From Bacillota bacterium (GTDB lineage: Bacteria; Vulcanimicrobiota; JAJTBE01), in contig JAJTBE010000035.1 in the NCBI GenBank assembly GCA_021287065.1, forward strand, positions 1-64,000: a DNA stretch of 64,000 nt, given 5' to 3'. The position numbers and the translations under genes were made by a program. The notes beneath the pieces were generated by a model. It saw nothing but the letters and a program-made list of their open reading frames with translations, made no database searches and was not told the origin of the DNA. Below are positions 54,462-62,539 of this stretch, piece by piece. The first letter of the stretch is position 1; each line of letters opens with the position of its first letter.

Positions 54462-56198
54462 TCAGACTCCTGTAAGTTTGCGGAATATTTCTATCCGCTC
54501 CTTTATTCTTTCCCTGTTTGTCTTTCCTGTGGCTGATGTTACATGATAAAGTTTTTCCGGAATGGTGAGTTTATCAAAATCAAGTCCGCAGGCTTTTTTG
54601 AATTCATATTTCTTGCGGAATACTTTCCAGGTAAAGTCTGTTATCCACTGGGGATCCCGTTTTTCACCAACTGCTTCGAGGCCTTCAAGGATGGTTTCCA
54701 TATCATATACTTTCCTTGCAAACAGGCATATAACCAGTGAGTTTGAGAGCATTCTGTAAACGCTTTCATCCACAAGTTTTTTTACCTGTTCTTCCACAGT
54801 CAGGGCTTTCTGGAAAAGTGCCTGATCCACAGAATAACCCGCTCCGTCAAGGTGGGAGTGCCTCACTCCGAGAAGCCAGTCGGTGAATGCGTTCTCACCG
54901 GTCATATATCCCGGAGCTTCATTCTTTCCGAATGTCAGTGCAAACTGGCTTCCGCCGTATTTTTCAGCACACCATGAAGCACCTTTTTCAAGATCCCTGT
55001 ATAATTCATTGTGGCTTTTTGTCATTCTTCTGAGTATTTCGATATATGTATCGCCATCTCCAAAATGAATATCAAGACCGTCCGTATGTTCTTTTGTCAG
55101 CAGTCCATGGATATATGCCTCAGTGAGCCAGGCAAGGGTAACGCCGAGGCTCATTACATCCCAGCCCTGCTTTTCCGCAATGTGGAGAAGTCTGAGAATT
55201 TTATCCGTGGAATTAATCGACAGGTTTGATCCCATTGCATATATAAGTTCGTAGTCGTACGAAATCTGGAATGTTTTGTACGAATGGTCCTGACCGAACT
55301 GCTCCCTGAGACTGGATAAGTGTATGCATCCGCATTGGCAGTGGGCGCAGGCGATTTTCTGAACAAGGGTTTTTACTGCAAAAGTTTCTCCGGAAATCTC
55401 CTCTGCACTTTCAAAAAATCCCTGTGTGAAATTTCTTGTGGGAAGTCCACCCATCATGTTAAGAGGGAGAATATTTTCAGCAGTCCCCATATCATGATAT
55501 TTTTTCATCTGGTCCGACTCAACCACTGCTTTGTAAATTTTATCATACACCGCTTTATACTGTTTGAGGTTTGTGATTTTTTCGTATTGATCGCCTCTTA
55601 CAATAAAAGCTTTGAGGTTTTTCGAACCCATTACGGCACCAAGGCCCAGCCTTCCGAAGTGGCGCTGGTTGTCAACAGTGGCGCATGCGTAGGTGGAAAG
55701 CCTCTCTCCGGCGGGACCGATTCTGACTATGCTTGCTTTTCCTGATTTATTCTTTTCAAACTCCTGCAGAATTCTGTATGTTGCCAGAGCTGATTTTCCC
55801 CAGAGGGTATTAGCTTTATGAAAACTAACTTTGTCGTTTTCTATGGATAAAAGAACCGGATATGCCGATTTTCCCTTTATAACCATAATGTTGATTCCGG
55901 CGTTGTACATAGCCATGGCAAGTCTTCCGCCTGCATGGGATTCGCCGAGTTCCCCGGTGTGCGGGGATTTAAAAAGGGCAGCGGTCTTTGTTGCTACGGG
56001 AAACATGTTTGAGAATGGCCCGTTTGCAAAAATAATCGGGTTGTCCGGTGAAAAGGGATCTACTTCAGGTTTGCATATACGGGTGAGAATTTCCGTTGCT
56101 GCTCCCGTGCCTCCCAGATATTCATTGAAAAGATCATCATCTTTATAGGTACGGTATTGCTGTGTTGTCAGATCAATTTCGAGAATTTTTCTGTGCAT
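54462..56198 (-). CDS. aor: Aldehyde ferredoxin oxidoreductase family protein
   Basis: Tungsten- or molybdenum-pterin oxidoreductase of 578 residues. N-terminal EIDLTTQQYRTYKDDDLFNEYLGGTG is typical. The cluster cysteines C284, C287 and C291 (ACAHCQCGC) and a C-terminal C537 (KACGLDF) correspond to the [4Fe-4S] ligands of Pyrococcus AOR. Pterin-binding stretches are near FANGPFSNMFP and IVRIGPAGERLS. It oxidises an aldehyde to an acid, or the reverse, using ferredoxin. The upstream ferredoxin-like gene ends 28 bp before it and is the probable partner. No moaA/tungsten uptake genes are present here. Confidence 0.92.
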   Translation of the reverse strand: MHRKILEIDLTTQQYRTYKDDDLFNEYLGGTGAATEILTRICKPEVDPFSPDNPIIFANGPFSNMFPVATKTAALFKSPHTGELGESHAGGRLAMAMYNAGINIMVIKGKSAYPVLLSIENDKVSFHKANTLWGKSALATYRILQEFEKNKSGKASIVRIGPAGERLSTYACATVDNQRHFGRLGLGAVMGSKNLKAFIVRGDQYEKITNLKQYKAVYDKIYKAVVESDQMKKYHDMGTAENILPLNMMGGLPTRNFTQGFFESAEEISGETFAVKTLVQKIACAHCQCGCIHLSSLREQFGQDHSYKTFQISYDYELIYAMGSNLSINSTDKILRLLHIAEKQGWDVMSLGVTLAWLTEAYIHGLLTKEHTDGLDIHFGDGDTYIEILRRMTKSHNELYRDLEKGASWCAEKYGGSQFALTFGKNEAPGYMTGENAFTDWLLGVRHSHLDGAGYSVDQALFQKALTVEEQVKKLVDESVYRMLSNSLVICLFARKVYDMETILEGLEAVGEKRDPQWITDFTWKVFRKKYEFKKACGLDFDKLTIPEKLYHVTSATGKTNRERIKERIEIFRKLTGV

Positions 56199-56226
56199 AA
56201 AAAACCTTCTTTTCTACCTTTACAGG

Positions 56227-56631
56227 CTATTCTTCGATCATGCCGATTACTTCATTGGGGCAGTATTTTACGCATATTCCGCAATGTCTGCACGGAATCG
56301 GAACCCTGTTTTCCCTGTCCCATTGCAGGCTTGCTATGATACAGGCTTTTACGCATTTTGAACAATGTATGCATTTTTCCTCAATGAGTTTAACCCCTCC
56401 GCCTTCCCTGGGAACAAGAGCCTGAGTGGGACAGGCGCCTGCACAGTCTGGATCTGCACATCCTTTACAGGTTCTGATGGAAAAAGCTCCTTCGGTTCCA
56501 CTGTAGATTCTTACCCTCATGGCTGATTTTTCAGTGGTTACAGCCTGATGGAAAGTTCTTGAACAGGCAAACATGCAGGAAAAACATCCGATACACTGCT
56601 CGCGGTTAATGACTGCAAGGTGTTTTGACAT
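56227..56631 (-). CDS. Four-cluster [4Fe-4S] ferredoxin-like electron-transfer protein
   Basis: HycB/DmsB-like iron-sulfur protein of 134 residues with sixteen cysteines in four cluster motifs: CIGCFSCMFAC, CKGCADPDCAGAC, CIHCSKCVKAC and CRHCGICVKYC. It would relay electrons for the AOR encoded just downstream, as in other AOR operons. ATG at 56631 is chosen because GGAGAG precedes it; the open frame extends 21 codons upstream without a ribosome site. Confidence 0.92.
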   Translation of the reverse strand: MSKHLAVINREQCIGCFSCMFACSRTFHQAVTTEKSAMRVRIYSGTEGAFSIRTCKGCADPDCAGACPTQALVPREGGGVKLIEEKCIHCSKCVKACIIASLQWDRENRVPIPCRHCGICVKYCPNEVIGMIEE

Positions 56632-56765
56632 ATTTCTCTCCGTTCTTTGCTGATAATATTCAATTCTTATATTGAAAAAGTGAATTTCCTGCAATCAATC
56701 TTTGCCGGAAGATATAAAAATAGTAAAAACAAGGTAAATGCATAAGGTTAGTATTTATTAGTATA

Positions 56766-56860
56766 TGTAAAGGATTTGTAAGTAAATAAGCAGGAATTGG
56801 GAGAAATGTAAAGAAATTTTTTCTCCATGATCTTAACTTTTTCCATTTAGTAGTGATATA
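56766..56860 (+). promoter_or_regulatory. TGTAAAG boxes and GTGATATA promoter element
   Basis: TGTAAAG occurs at 56766 and 56807, and TGTAAG at 56777 (5 nt after the first). TAGTGATATA at 56851-56860 is the -10 region also seen before the genes at 33234 and 59560. Confidence 0.55.
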
Positions 56861-56899
56861 TTTGCAAATGAGAAAAACATTACTTTGCGAGGTGTTAAC

Positions 56900-57760
56900 A
56901 TGATAGGTTTTGTCAGTAGTCCTTATCAGACAATGTATGCCGGATATACCAGCGGTATGGGCAGCGGTATGTCAATGAATCTTTCATTCAATATGGGAAT
57001 GGGAACAACCGGAATGGGAATGATGGGCTCAACCATGATGTCCAATCCTATGTTCAACATGTTCAATATGCAGTCCAGCATGATGGGTATGATGGGCATG
57101 ATGGGAATGATGGGTATGATGTCCAATATGGGTAACATGGGCAGCTCATTTGCATACGCCGGTGCAAACAATGGAATGAACGGAATGTTTGGTATGGGTT
57201 ATATGACCGGTGCAAAGGGACAGGTACCTGCACAGGGCGGCGGACAGCTTCAGCAGGAAGCAGCCGGCAAGCCGATTTCCTACACAACTTCAGGCGGATA
57301 TCAGGTATCAGTTAACAAAGATACTATCAATATCACTGATCCCACCGGTAAAAACACTGTTACAACCTGGGGCGATCCTCACCAGAAACTTAACGGTCAG
57401 GATGTCGGAGACTGGACAGGCAAAGACCGCAGCATCGTCCTCGGCGATGGAACCAAGATCTCTATGCACGCTCAGGGTGCAAACGGTGTCGTCGAAAATA
57501 TGAACATTTACGACAAAAATACTGCTATCGCAATCAACAACAAAGACAATACCATCTCAAGCGTCAACAACAACGGCTATCAGACCAGAGCACTGGAGCG
57601 CTCCGAAGCCGACGGACAGACCGCATACTTCGGAAATTCATTTGGCGGCAAGAGCGTATTCAAAGATGTTTACAATCAGGACAGAGACTTCAATGTAACC
57701 TCACTCAACAAAGTGTTCGGCTACAGCAAAGGCTTCGGTCAGGAAATGGTTAAAGCATAA
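56900..57760 (+). CDS. Met-rich protein with GDPH (DUF1521/VWD-like) domain
   Basis: Protein of 286 residues. It begins MIGFVSSPYQTMYAGYTSG; residues 20-75 are Met/Gly/Ser-rich (MMGMMGMMGMM). The C-terminal domain (about 125-275) carries G158-D159-P160-H161 (TWGDPHQKLNG) and VLGDGTKISMH. These resemble DUF1521, the metal-induced self-cleaving domain of NopE1 that cuts at GD/PH, and also the GDPH of VWD domains. Whether it self-cleaves is unknown. The paralogue at 59560 is very similar there. GAGGTG precedes the ATG; there is no signal peptide. Confidence 0.85.
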   Translation: MIGFVSSPYQTMYAGYTSGMGSGMSMNLSFNMGMGTTGMGMMGSTMMSNPMFNMFNMQSSMMGMMGMMGMMGMMSNMGNMGSSFAYAGANNGMNGMFGMGYMTGAKGQVPAQGGGQLQQEAAGKPISYTTSGGYQVSVNKDTINITDPTGKNTVTTWGDPHQKLNGQDVGDWTGKDRSIVLGDGTKISMHAQGANGVVENMNIYDKNTAIAINNKDNTISSVNNNGYQTRALERSEADGQTAYFGNSFGGKSVFKDVYNQDRDFNVTSLNKVFGYSKGFGQEMVKA

Positions 57761-57775
57761 TTACTGAACAATCAG

Positions 57776-57804
57776 GAGGTTGGTTTTTACCAACCTCTTT
57801 TTTA
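57776..57804 (+). terminator. Rho-independent terminator
   Basis: The GAGGTTGG/CCAACCTC stem is followed by TTTTTTT, 16 bp after the GDPH gene. Confidence 0.9.
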
Positions 57805-57885
57805 TTGCCTGTTTTTCAAAGGGCATTTATCGGAAACGGAGAATCACTAACAGAATAGGAAAAATCAATACTTGGGAGGTAAATA

Positions 57886-59106
57886 ATGGCTGAAAATACC
57901 ACAGAAAACTTTCTTTTATTAGATACAGTAAACGATTATGTTGCCAGAAAAATCGATATGTTCAGTTTTATTGCAAAAATTGAACAGTTCAGGGAAGCTC
58001 TTAGCCAGTTTCAGATACAGACTTCCGAAACTATGGACCATCTCTGTGCCAACGCAGCATTGGCAGAAGCTTCCGTAATGGAAGTTGAACAGATAAATCA
58101 GGCTTTTGACGCATACTACGAAACCTTTGATATGCTTAAAGAGTTTGTTCTGAGTAATGATTTTAATAATATAATCCTTATGGGATCAAGAATATCACAG
58201 TGCTCCTCGGCACTTGATGCAGCGGTAAATGCATTTGCGGAAAAAGCACTGATTCTCAGAGGTCCCACAAAGTTTGCAAAACTTAACCATATTATTGACT
58301 GTTGTAAACAAATAGAAGTAAGAAACGAAGGCTTTGAGAGACTCAGCGCTGCTGTGACCGCCGAAAAGGAATCATTCCTCAGCAATATTGAATTTCTCGA
58401 AAAGAAAGCGCAGAGCGACAAACTCCCGGAAATTGAAGCTCTCCTTGAAACATACAGAGAAGCTATAAAAGTGCTTGAAGCTGTTGATACTGCATCACAG
58501 GAAAAAAATGTCCCCGTTATTCAGCAGGAAATTGAGAAACTTGACGGTTTCTATATAAGAGCCAATGGCTTGAATATGGAACTTCTTATGAAATTCCTTG
58601 CCGGCTCCCACACCTTCCTGCCTGAAGCCAACTGCCTGATTGCCGCATCCATTGATTATCGGGAAGGCAGAGTTATCGAAACCGTTCTTCTCGAAACTTA
58701 TGATGTTTTCAGGGAAAAACTTGCTTCCATTGAAGAACAGATTATAAGCTTTACCAGTGAGAGTGAGGAAAACGGGGAAGACAACTCCTGGAAAGAATAT
58801 TTCTCCGATGATGAACGGGAAGAAATGGCAGGCTTCACCGCCAAAATGTCGGAAGCCCTTGAGCCGATTAAAGATTCTCTCGTTTATTACGAAAGATTTA
58901 TTGATGAGCTAAACCCTGATCTACTGAAAAAAGGAGATGAAGCTCTGAAAGAATCCCTCAGGGCGCTTGAAGAACCAGCCCGCCAGATGGCTGAAGCCGG
59001 TGAAAAGGTAGGCAAGGTTCAGTGTATTAAATGCGGAACTCTCAATCCGAAAGAGAGAAAAACCTGCTCCCAGTGCTCTGCAGTTCTCCTCGAAGGCGGC
59101 TTATGA
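57886..59106 (+). CDS. Helical-repeat protein with C-terminal zinc ribbon
   Basis: Acidic all-helical protein of 406 residues, paralogue of the genes at 34065 and 60811. The GPTKFAKLN motif lies near residues 124-133. A zinc ribbon C380-x2-C383-x10-C394-x2-C397 ends the protein, which closes LLEGGL. It has no signal peptide or membrane segment. A coiled-coil or bundle scaffold is likely; function unknown. GGGAGG precedes the ATG. It stands 125 bp after the GDPH gene with a terminator between. Confidence 0.85.
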   Translation: MAENTTENFLLLDTVNDYVARKIDMFSFIAKIEQFREALSQFQIQTSETMDHLCANAALAEASVMEVEQINQAFDAYYETFDMLKEFVLSNDFNNIILMGSRISQCSSALDAAVNAFAEKALILRGPTKFAKLNHIIDCCKQIEVRNEGFERLSAAVTAEKESFLSNIEFLEKKAQSDKLPEIEALLETYREAIKVLEAVDTASQEKNVPVIQQEIEKLDGFYIRANGLNMELLMKFLAGSHTFLPEANCLIAASIDYREGRVIETVLLETYDVFREKLASIEEQIISFTSESEENGEDNSWKEYFSDDEREEMAGFTAKMSEALEPIKDSLVYYERFIDELNPDLLKKGDEALKESLRALEEPARQMAEAGEKVGKVQCIKCGTLNPKERKTCSQCSAVLLEGGL

Positions 59107-59222
59107 TTTCTGCTTGTAGAAATTTTGCAGGTTATAAGCTGATGTGGTTTTCTGTAAAAACAGTATAAAATTTTGCTGATTTTTACGGAAAATGTTCTTT
59201 ATACTGTTCTTATATGATTCTC

Positions 59223-59255
59223 AAAGGCGGGTTTGATTTCCCGCCTTTTTATTTT
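59223..59255 (+). terminator. Rho-independent terminator
   Basis: The AAAGGCGGG/CCCGCCTTT stem is followed by TTTTATTTT, about 115 bp after the stop of the preceding gene. Confidence 0.85.
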
Positions 59256-59443
59256 GCTGAAGAAATAAGCTCCCGCTTGCTTGCTTTACCCTGAAGATTA
59301 TCCGGAAAAGAGTACGGAAATATTATGGTCGCAGATTGCAGGCAGATATATGTTGTAGGTAATATAATGTTAGTGTGATATGAGAAAATTCTGAGTTTAC
59401 TCCATTATGCAGAAAGATAACCCATAAAAGTATTATATTTCAC

Positions 59444-59520
59444 TGTAAAGGTATTCTTTTTTATGTGTAAAGAAACCTTTACAGGCATGATATTTACATA
59501 AAATACATATTGGTGATATA
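59444..59520 (+). promoter_or_regulatory. TGTAAAG boxes and GTGATATA promoter in the 59107-59559 gap
   Basis: TGTAAAG at 59444 and 59466; the latter forms an inverted repeat with CTTTACA at 59477-59483. TTTACA (59493-59498), a 16-nt spacer and GATATA (59515-59520, within TGGTGATATA) form the promoter. Confidence 0.6.
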
Positions 59521-59559
59521 TTTGTTAATAAGAAATTCTAATATGATGAGGTGTTAAGA

Positions 59560-60561
59560 ATGATAGGTTTTATTAACAATCCATATCAGTCGATGTATTC
59601 AGGCTACACAAACACTGGCCTCGGATCATCAATGAATCTTTCCTTCAATGTATCACTCGGTTCCTCCGGTCTGAGTTCAATGACCGGTTCGACAAGTATG
59701 TCGAATCCTATGTTCAGCATGTTTAACTCGCAGTCAAGCTCAATGTATATGATGCAGATGATGATGCAGATGATGAGCCTTATGTCGAGCATGAGCAGCT
59801 CCAGTTCGTCATCATCGCTGGGCAGCCTTTATGGAAATAACATGTCGAGCCTCTACGGCAACAACAGTCTTTCCAGCCTCTATGGCAACAGCGGACTTTC
59901 AGGACTCTACGGCAACAGCGGTCTTTCAGGACTCTACGGCAATAGCGGTTTGTCAGGAATGTACAGCAACGGCCTTTCCAGTATGTTCGACACCGGCTAT
60001 ATGTCAGGCGCCAAGGGCCAGATTCCTATGGGCAGCAGCGGTCAACTCAGTCAGGAATCCGAAGGCAAACCTATCACCTACAAAACAACCGGCGGATATA
60101 CAATCAATGTGGATAAAACAACCATCACAATCACCGATCCCAATGGTCAGAATACAGTGGAAACATGGGGCGACCCCCATCAGAAACTCAATGGTGAGAA
60201 TGTTGGCGACTGGACAGGCAAAGACAGAACCATCGTACTCGGCGACGGAACAAAAGTTTCGATGCACGCCTCCGGTGCTCAGGGAACTGTTGAAAATATG
60301 GAAATCATTGACGGCAAAACCGGAATCCAGATCAATAATTCCAATAACTCAGTTACCAATGTAACAAACAATCCTTATCAGACAAAATCCCTTGATAATT
60401 CAGTTTCAGACGGTGAAACAGCCTACTTTGGAAACACTCTCAACGGCTCAAGCGTCTTTAAGGATGTTTACAATCAGGATTCAAACTTCAATGTTACAAG
60501 TCTCAGCAAATTATTCGGCTCAAGCACAGGCTACAATTCCAAGATGACAGCTGCTTCCTGA
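59560..60561 (+). CDS. Ser/Met-rich repeat protein with GDPH (DUF1521/VWD-like) domain
   Basis: Protein of 333 residues, paralogue of the 56900 gene. The N-terminus MIGFINNPYQSMYSGYTN matches; then come a Ser/Met-rich part, LYGNSGLSG repeats (about 85-140) and the shared C-terminal domain with G204-D205-P206-H207 (TWGDPHQKLNG) and VLGDGTKVSMH. The last 150 residues are closely similar between the two proteins, whereas the low-complexity parts differ. There is no signal peptide. ATG follows GAGGTG. Confidence 0.85.
   Translation: MIGFINNPYQSMYSGYTNTGLGSSMNLSFNVSLGSSGLSSMTGSTSMSNPMFSMFNSQSSSMYMMQMMMQMMSLMSSMSSSSSSSSLGSLYGNNMSSLYGNNSLSSLYGNSGLSGLYGNSGLSGLYGNSGLSGMYSNGLSSMFDTGYMSGAKGQIPMGSSGQLSQESEGKPITYKTTGGYTINVDKTTITITDPNGQNTVETWGDPHQKLNGENVGDWTGKDRTIVLGDGTKVSMHASGAQGTVENMEIIDGKTGIQINNSNNSVTNVTNNPYQTKSLDNSVSDGETAYFGNTLNGSSVFKDVYNQDSNFNVTSLSKLFGSSTGYNSKMTAAS
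59878..59958 (+). repeat. 27-bp tandem repeat coding for LYGNSGLSG
   Basis: Three near-identical 27-bp units inside the 59560 gene, with more diverged units on either side. Confidence 0.9.
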
Positions 60562-60721
60562 CAACTGTCCTGACGAATGCTGAAATTATCTGACTGGCAT
60601 AAACTGACTGCAATTACTGATACTGTTATTGTTACTGAATTGTATATTCAATGGCAACAGGCGGAGTGATTCAATCCCTTCGTAAAACGGCATGTATATG
60701 TAAATTGTAAAGATAAATAAT

Positions 60722-60762
60722 AAAGAGGGGTTGGCGGTTCATACCGGCCCCTCTTTATCTTT
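60722..60762 (+). terminator. Rho-independent terminator
   Basis: The AAAGAGGGG/CCCCTCTTT stem precedes a T-rich run between the GDPH gene and the next helical-repeat gene. Confidence 0.75.
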
Positions 60763-60810
60763 AAAAATGGCGTAAAATAAAGCGAACGGTAAAAAACAGG
60801 AGGCAATCCC

Positions 60811-62040
60811 ATGATAGATGCGAAAACGGAAAACAAAAACGAAAACTTTCTGCTCCTTGATGCAGTAAACAATTTCATTGATGGAAAACTTGATATGTTT
60901 ACCTTTATGGGTAAACTGGAATCATTCAGAACCGAACTTATCGAACTTCAGAACGAAACCAACCAGACCGTGGACCGGCTCTGCATTAATAAAGCTCTTG
61001 CTGATGTTACCACCCTTGACGTTGAAATGATTGCCCAGGCTTTCGACTCATATCTTGAAACCTTCGATCTTCTTAAAGAATTTGTAATGAAAAACGACCG
61101 CAACAATGTTATTTGTATGGCGGGCAGAATTGAACAGTGTTCATCAGCTCTCGATTCAGTTCTGAGTGCTTTTGCGGAAAAAGCCATGATTCTCAGAGGT
61201 CCCACAAAATTTCCCAAACTCAATCTGATTCTGGATTGTCTCAAACCAATCGAATACAAATCAGAAGGTTATGAAAAACTGGAAGCTGCCGTGCAGACAG
61301 AAAAAGAAGGCTTCAACAGAAATATCGGTTACCTCGAGCGTAAGGCACAGACCGATGATTCTCCGGAAATTACCAGCCTACTCGAAATATACCGGGACGC
61401 TATTATTGTTCTTGATGCCGTCACAGAAGCTTCAAAGCAGAAAAATAACGATCTTCTGAGACAGGAAATAGCAAAACTCGATGAGTTCTATATCAGGGCA
61501 AACGGATTCAATCTCGAACTTCTCGCAAAGTTTTTTATGAGTTCTCACACATTTATACCTGAAGCCAACTGTCTCATTCAGGCTTCCATAGATTTCCGCA
61601 GCGGCAGAATAATCGAAAATGTGATGCTCAGCGCTTTCGACATTTTCAGGGAAAAGCTGGCTGCCATGGAAGAACAGGTGTATAGCTTCATCAACGATGA
61701 TAATTCACAGACGGATACCTCGTGGAAAGATTATTTCAATTATGATGAGCGGGAAGAAATGATGCGTCTTGCCAACCAGATGGCTGATGCAATCGAACCT
61801 GTAAAAGATTCCCTTCTCCTTTATGAGCAGTTTCTTGATACAAGAAACCCTGATGTTCTTGAACAGGCAGATGCCGTTCTCAGGGAATCCCTGAAAGCTC
61901 TCGAAGTGCCTTCCAGACTGATGGCTGAAGCCGGAGACCGTGTAGGCAGGGTTAACTGCATTAAATGCGGCACTTCAAACCCCAGAGAGAGAAAAACCTG
62001 TTCTCAGTGCTCCGCCATATTGCTTGAGGGCGGGCTTTAA
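60811..62040 (+). CDS. Helical-repeat protein with C-terminal zinc ribbon
   Basis: Protein of 409 residues, closely similar along its length to the one at 57886-59106: the same NENFLLLDAVN start, GPTKFPKLN motif, SHTFIPEANCLI segment and C-terminal ribbon C383-x2-C386-x10-C397-x2-C400 ending LLEGGL. It is all-helical and acidic, with no signal peptide. AGGAGG precedes the ATG. With the 59560 gene it forms the third low-complexity/helical-ribbon pair of the window. Confidence 0.86.
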   Translation: MIDAKTENKNENFLLLDAVNNFIDGKLDMFTFMGKLESFRTELIELQNETNQTVDRLCINKALADVTTLDVEMIAQAFDSYLETFDLLKEFVMKNDRNNVICMAGRIEQCSSALDSVLSAFAEKAMILRGPTKFPKLNLILDCLKPIEYKSEGYEKLEAAVQTEKEGFNRNIGYLERKAQTDDSPEITSLLEIYRDAIIVLDAVTEASKQKNNDLLRQEIAKLDEFYIRANGFNLELLAKFFMSSHTFIPEANCLIQASIDFRSGRIIENVMLSAFDIFREKLAAMEEQVYSFINDDNSQTDTSWKDYFNYDEREEMMRLANQMADAIEPVKDSLLLYEQFLDTRNPDVLEQADAVLRESLKALEVPSRLMAEAGDRVGRVNCIKCGTSNPRERKTCSQCSAILLEGGL

Positions 62041-62233
62041 CAGTCTGATTCATTGCTGATAATAACAGGAGTTTCGCCATTATCATTATTTTGTTTCGTT
62101 CAGATCAATCTGTCTGCGGTTTCTGAGTGAAAAAGTCATTAATGAACGAAGGATCTGGTTCGAATAACTAATCGGATTTCTGCGGAACTCCTGATTTATT
62201 TCCACTTGTTTTTATATGCTGTTTTAAGAAATG

Positions 62234-62278
62234 ATAACACAGAAGAACTAATGAGTGTTTTATCTGTGTTATTTTTTT
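62234..62278 (+). terminator. Rho-independent terminator
   Basis: The ATAACACAG/CTGTGTTAT stem is followed by TTTTTT, about 190 bp after the preceding gene. Confidence 0.75.
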
Positions 62279-62344
62279 ATGCCAGTGTTATTGGGATAAT
62301 TGAAAATGAATCGTTATAACCAAAAGGAGTAGTTCTTTTGGAAA

Positions 62345-62482
62345 TGTAAAGGAATGTTAATTAAGGAATATGCTTGGCATTACTTATGTAAATAACCTTT
62401 TACAATGTGCCTGTGAATGTAAAGAAGCGTGCCTGAACCTTGTCGTTATGAGGATAATCTGGTTTTTAACGCTTCTTTACAT
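62345..62482 (+). promoter_or_regulatory. TGTAAAG boxes and 13-bp inverted repeat
   Basis: TGTAAAG at 62345 and 62418; ATGTAAAGAAGCG (62417-62429) is perfectly inverted at 62470-62482. A hairpin CCAAAAG/CTTTTGG lies at 62320-62341. The rest of the 62041-62539 gap shows nothing else. This is a likely control region for the lipoprotein gene. Confidence 0.5.
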
Positions 62483-62539
62483 ATTCCGGAAAATATATAT
62501 AATAGTATCATTGCCATAATTTTGAAAGGAGAAATAAAC

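Noticed and set aside
56766-56782. TGTAAA-GGATT-TGTAAG as a true WalR box
   Set aside because: It fits the TGTWAH-N5-TGTWAH pattern once, but the other promoters have different spacing and no WalKR genes are in the window, so I report only a general shared motif.
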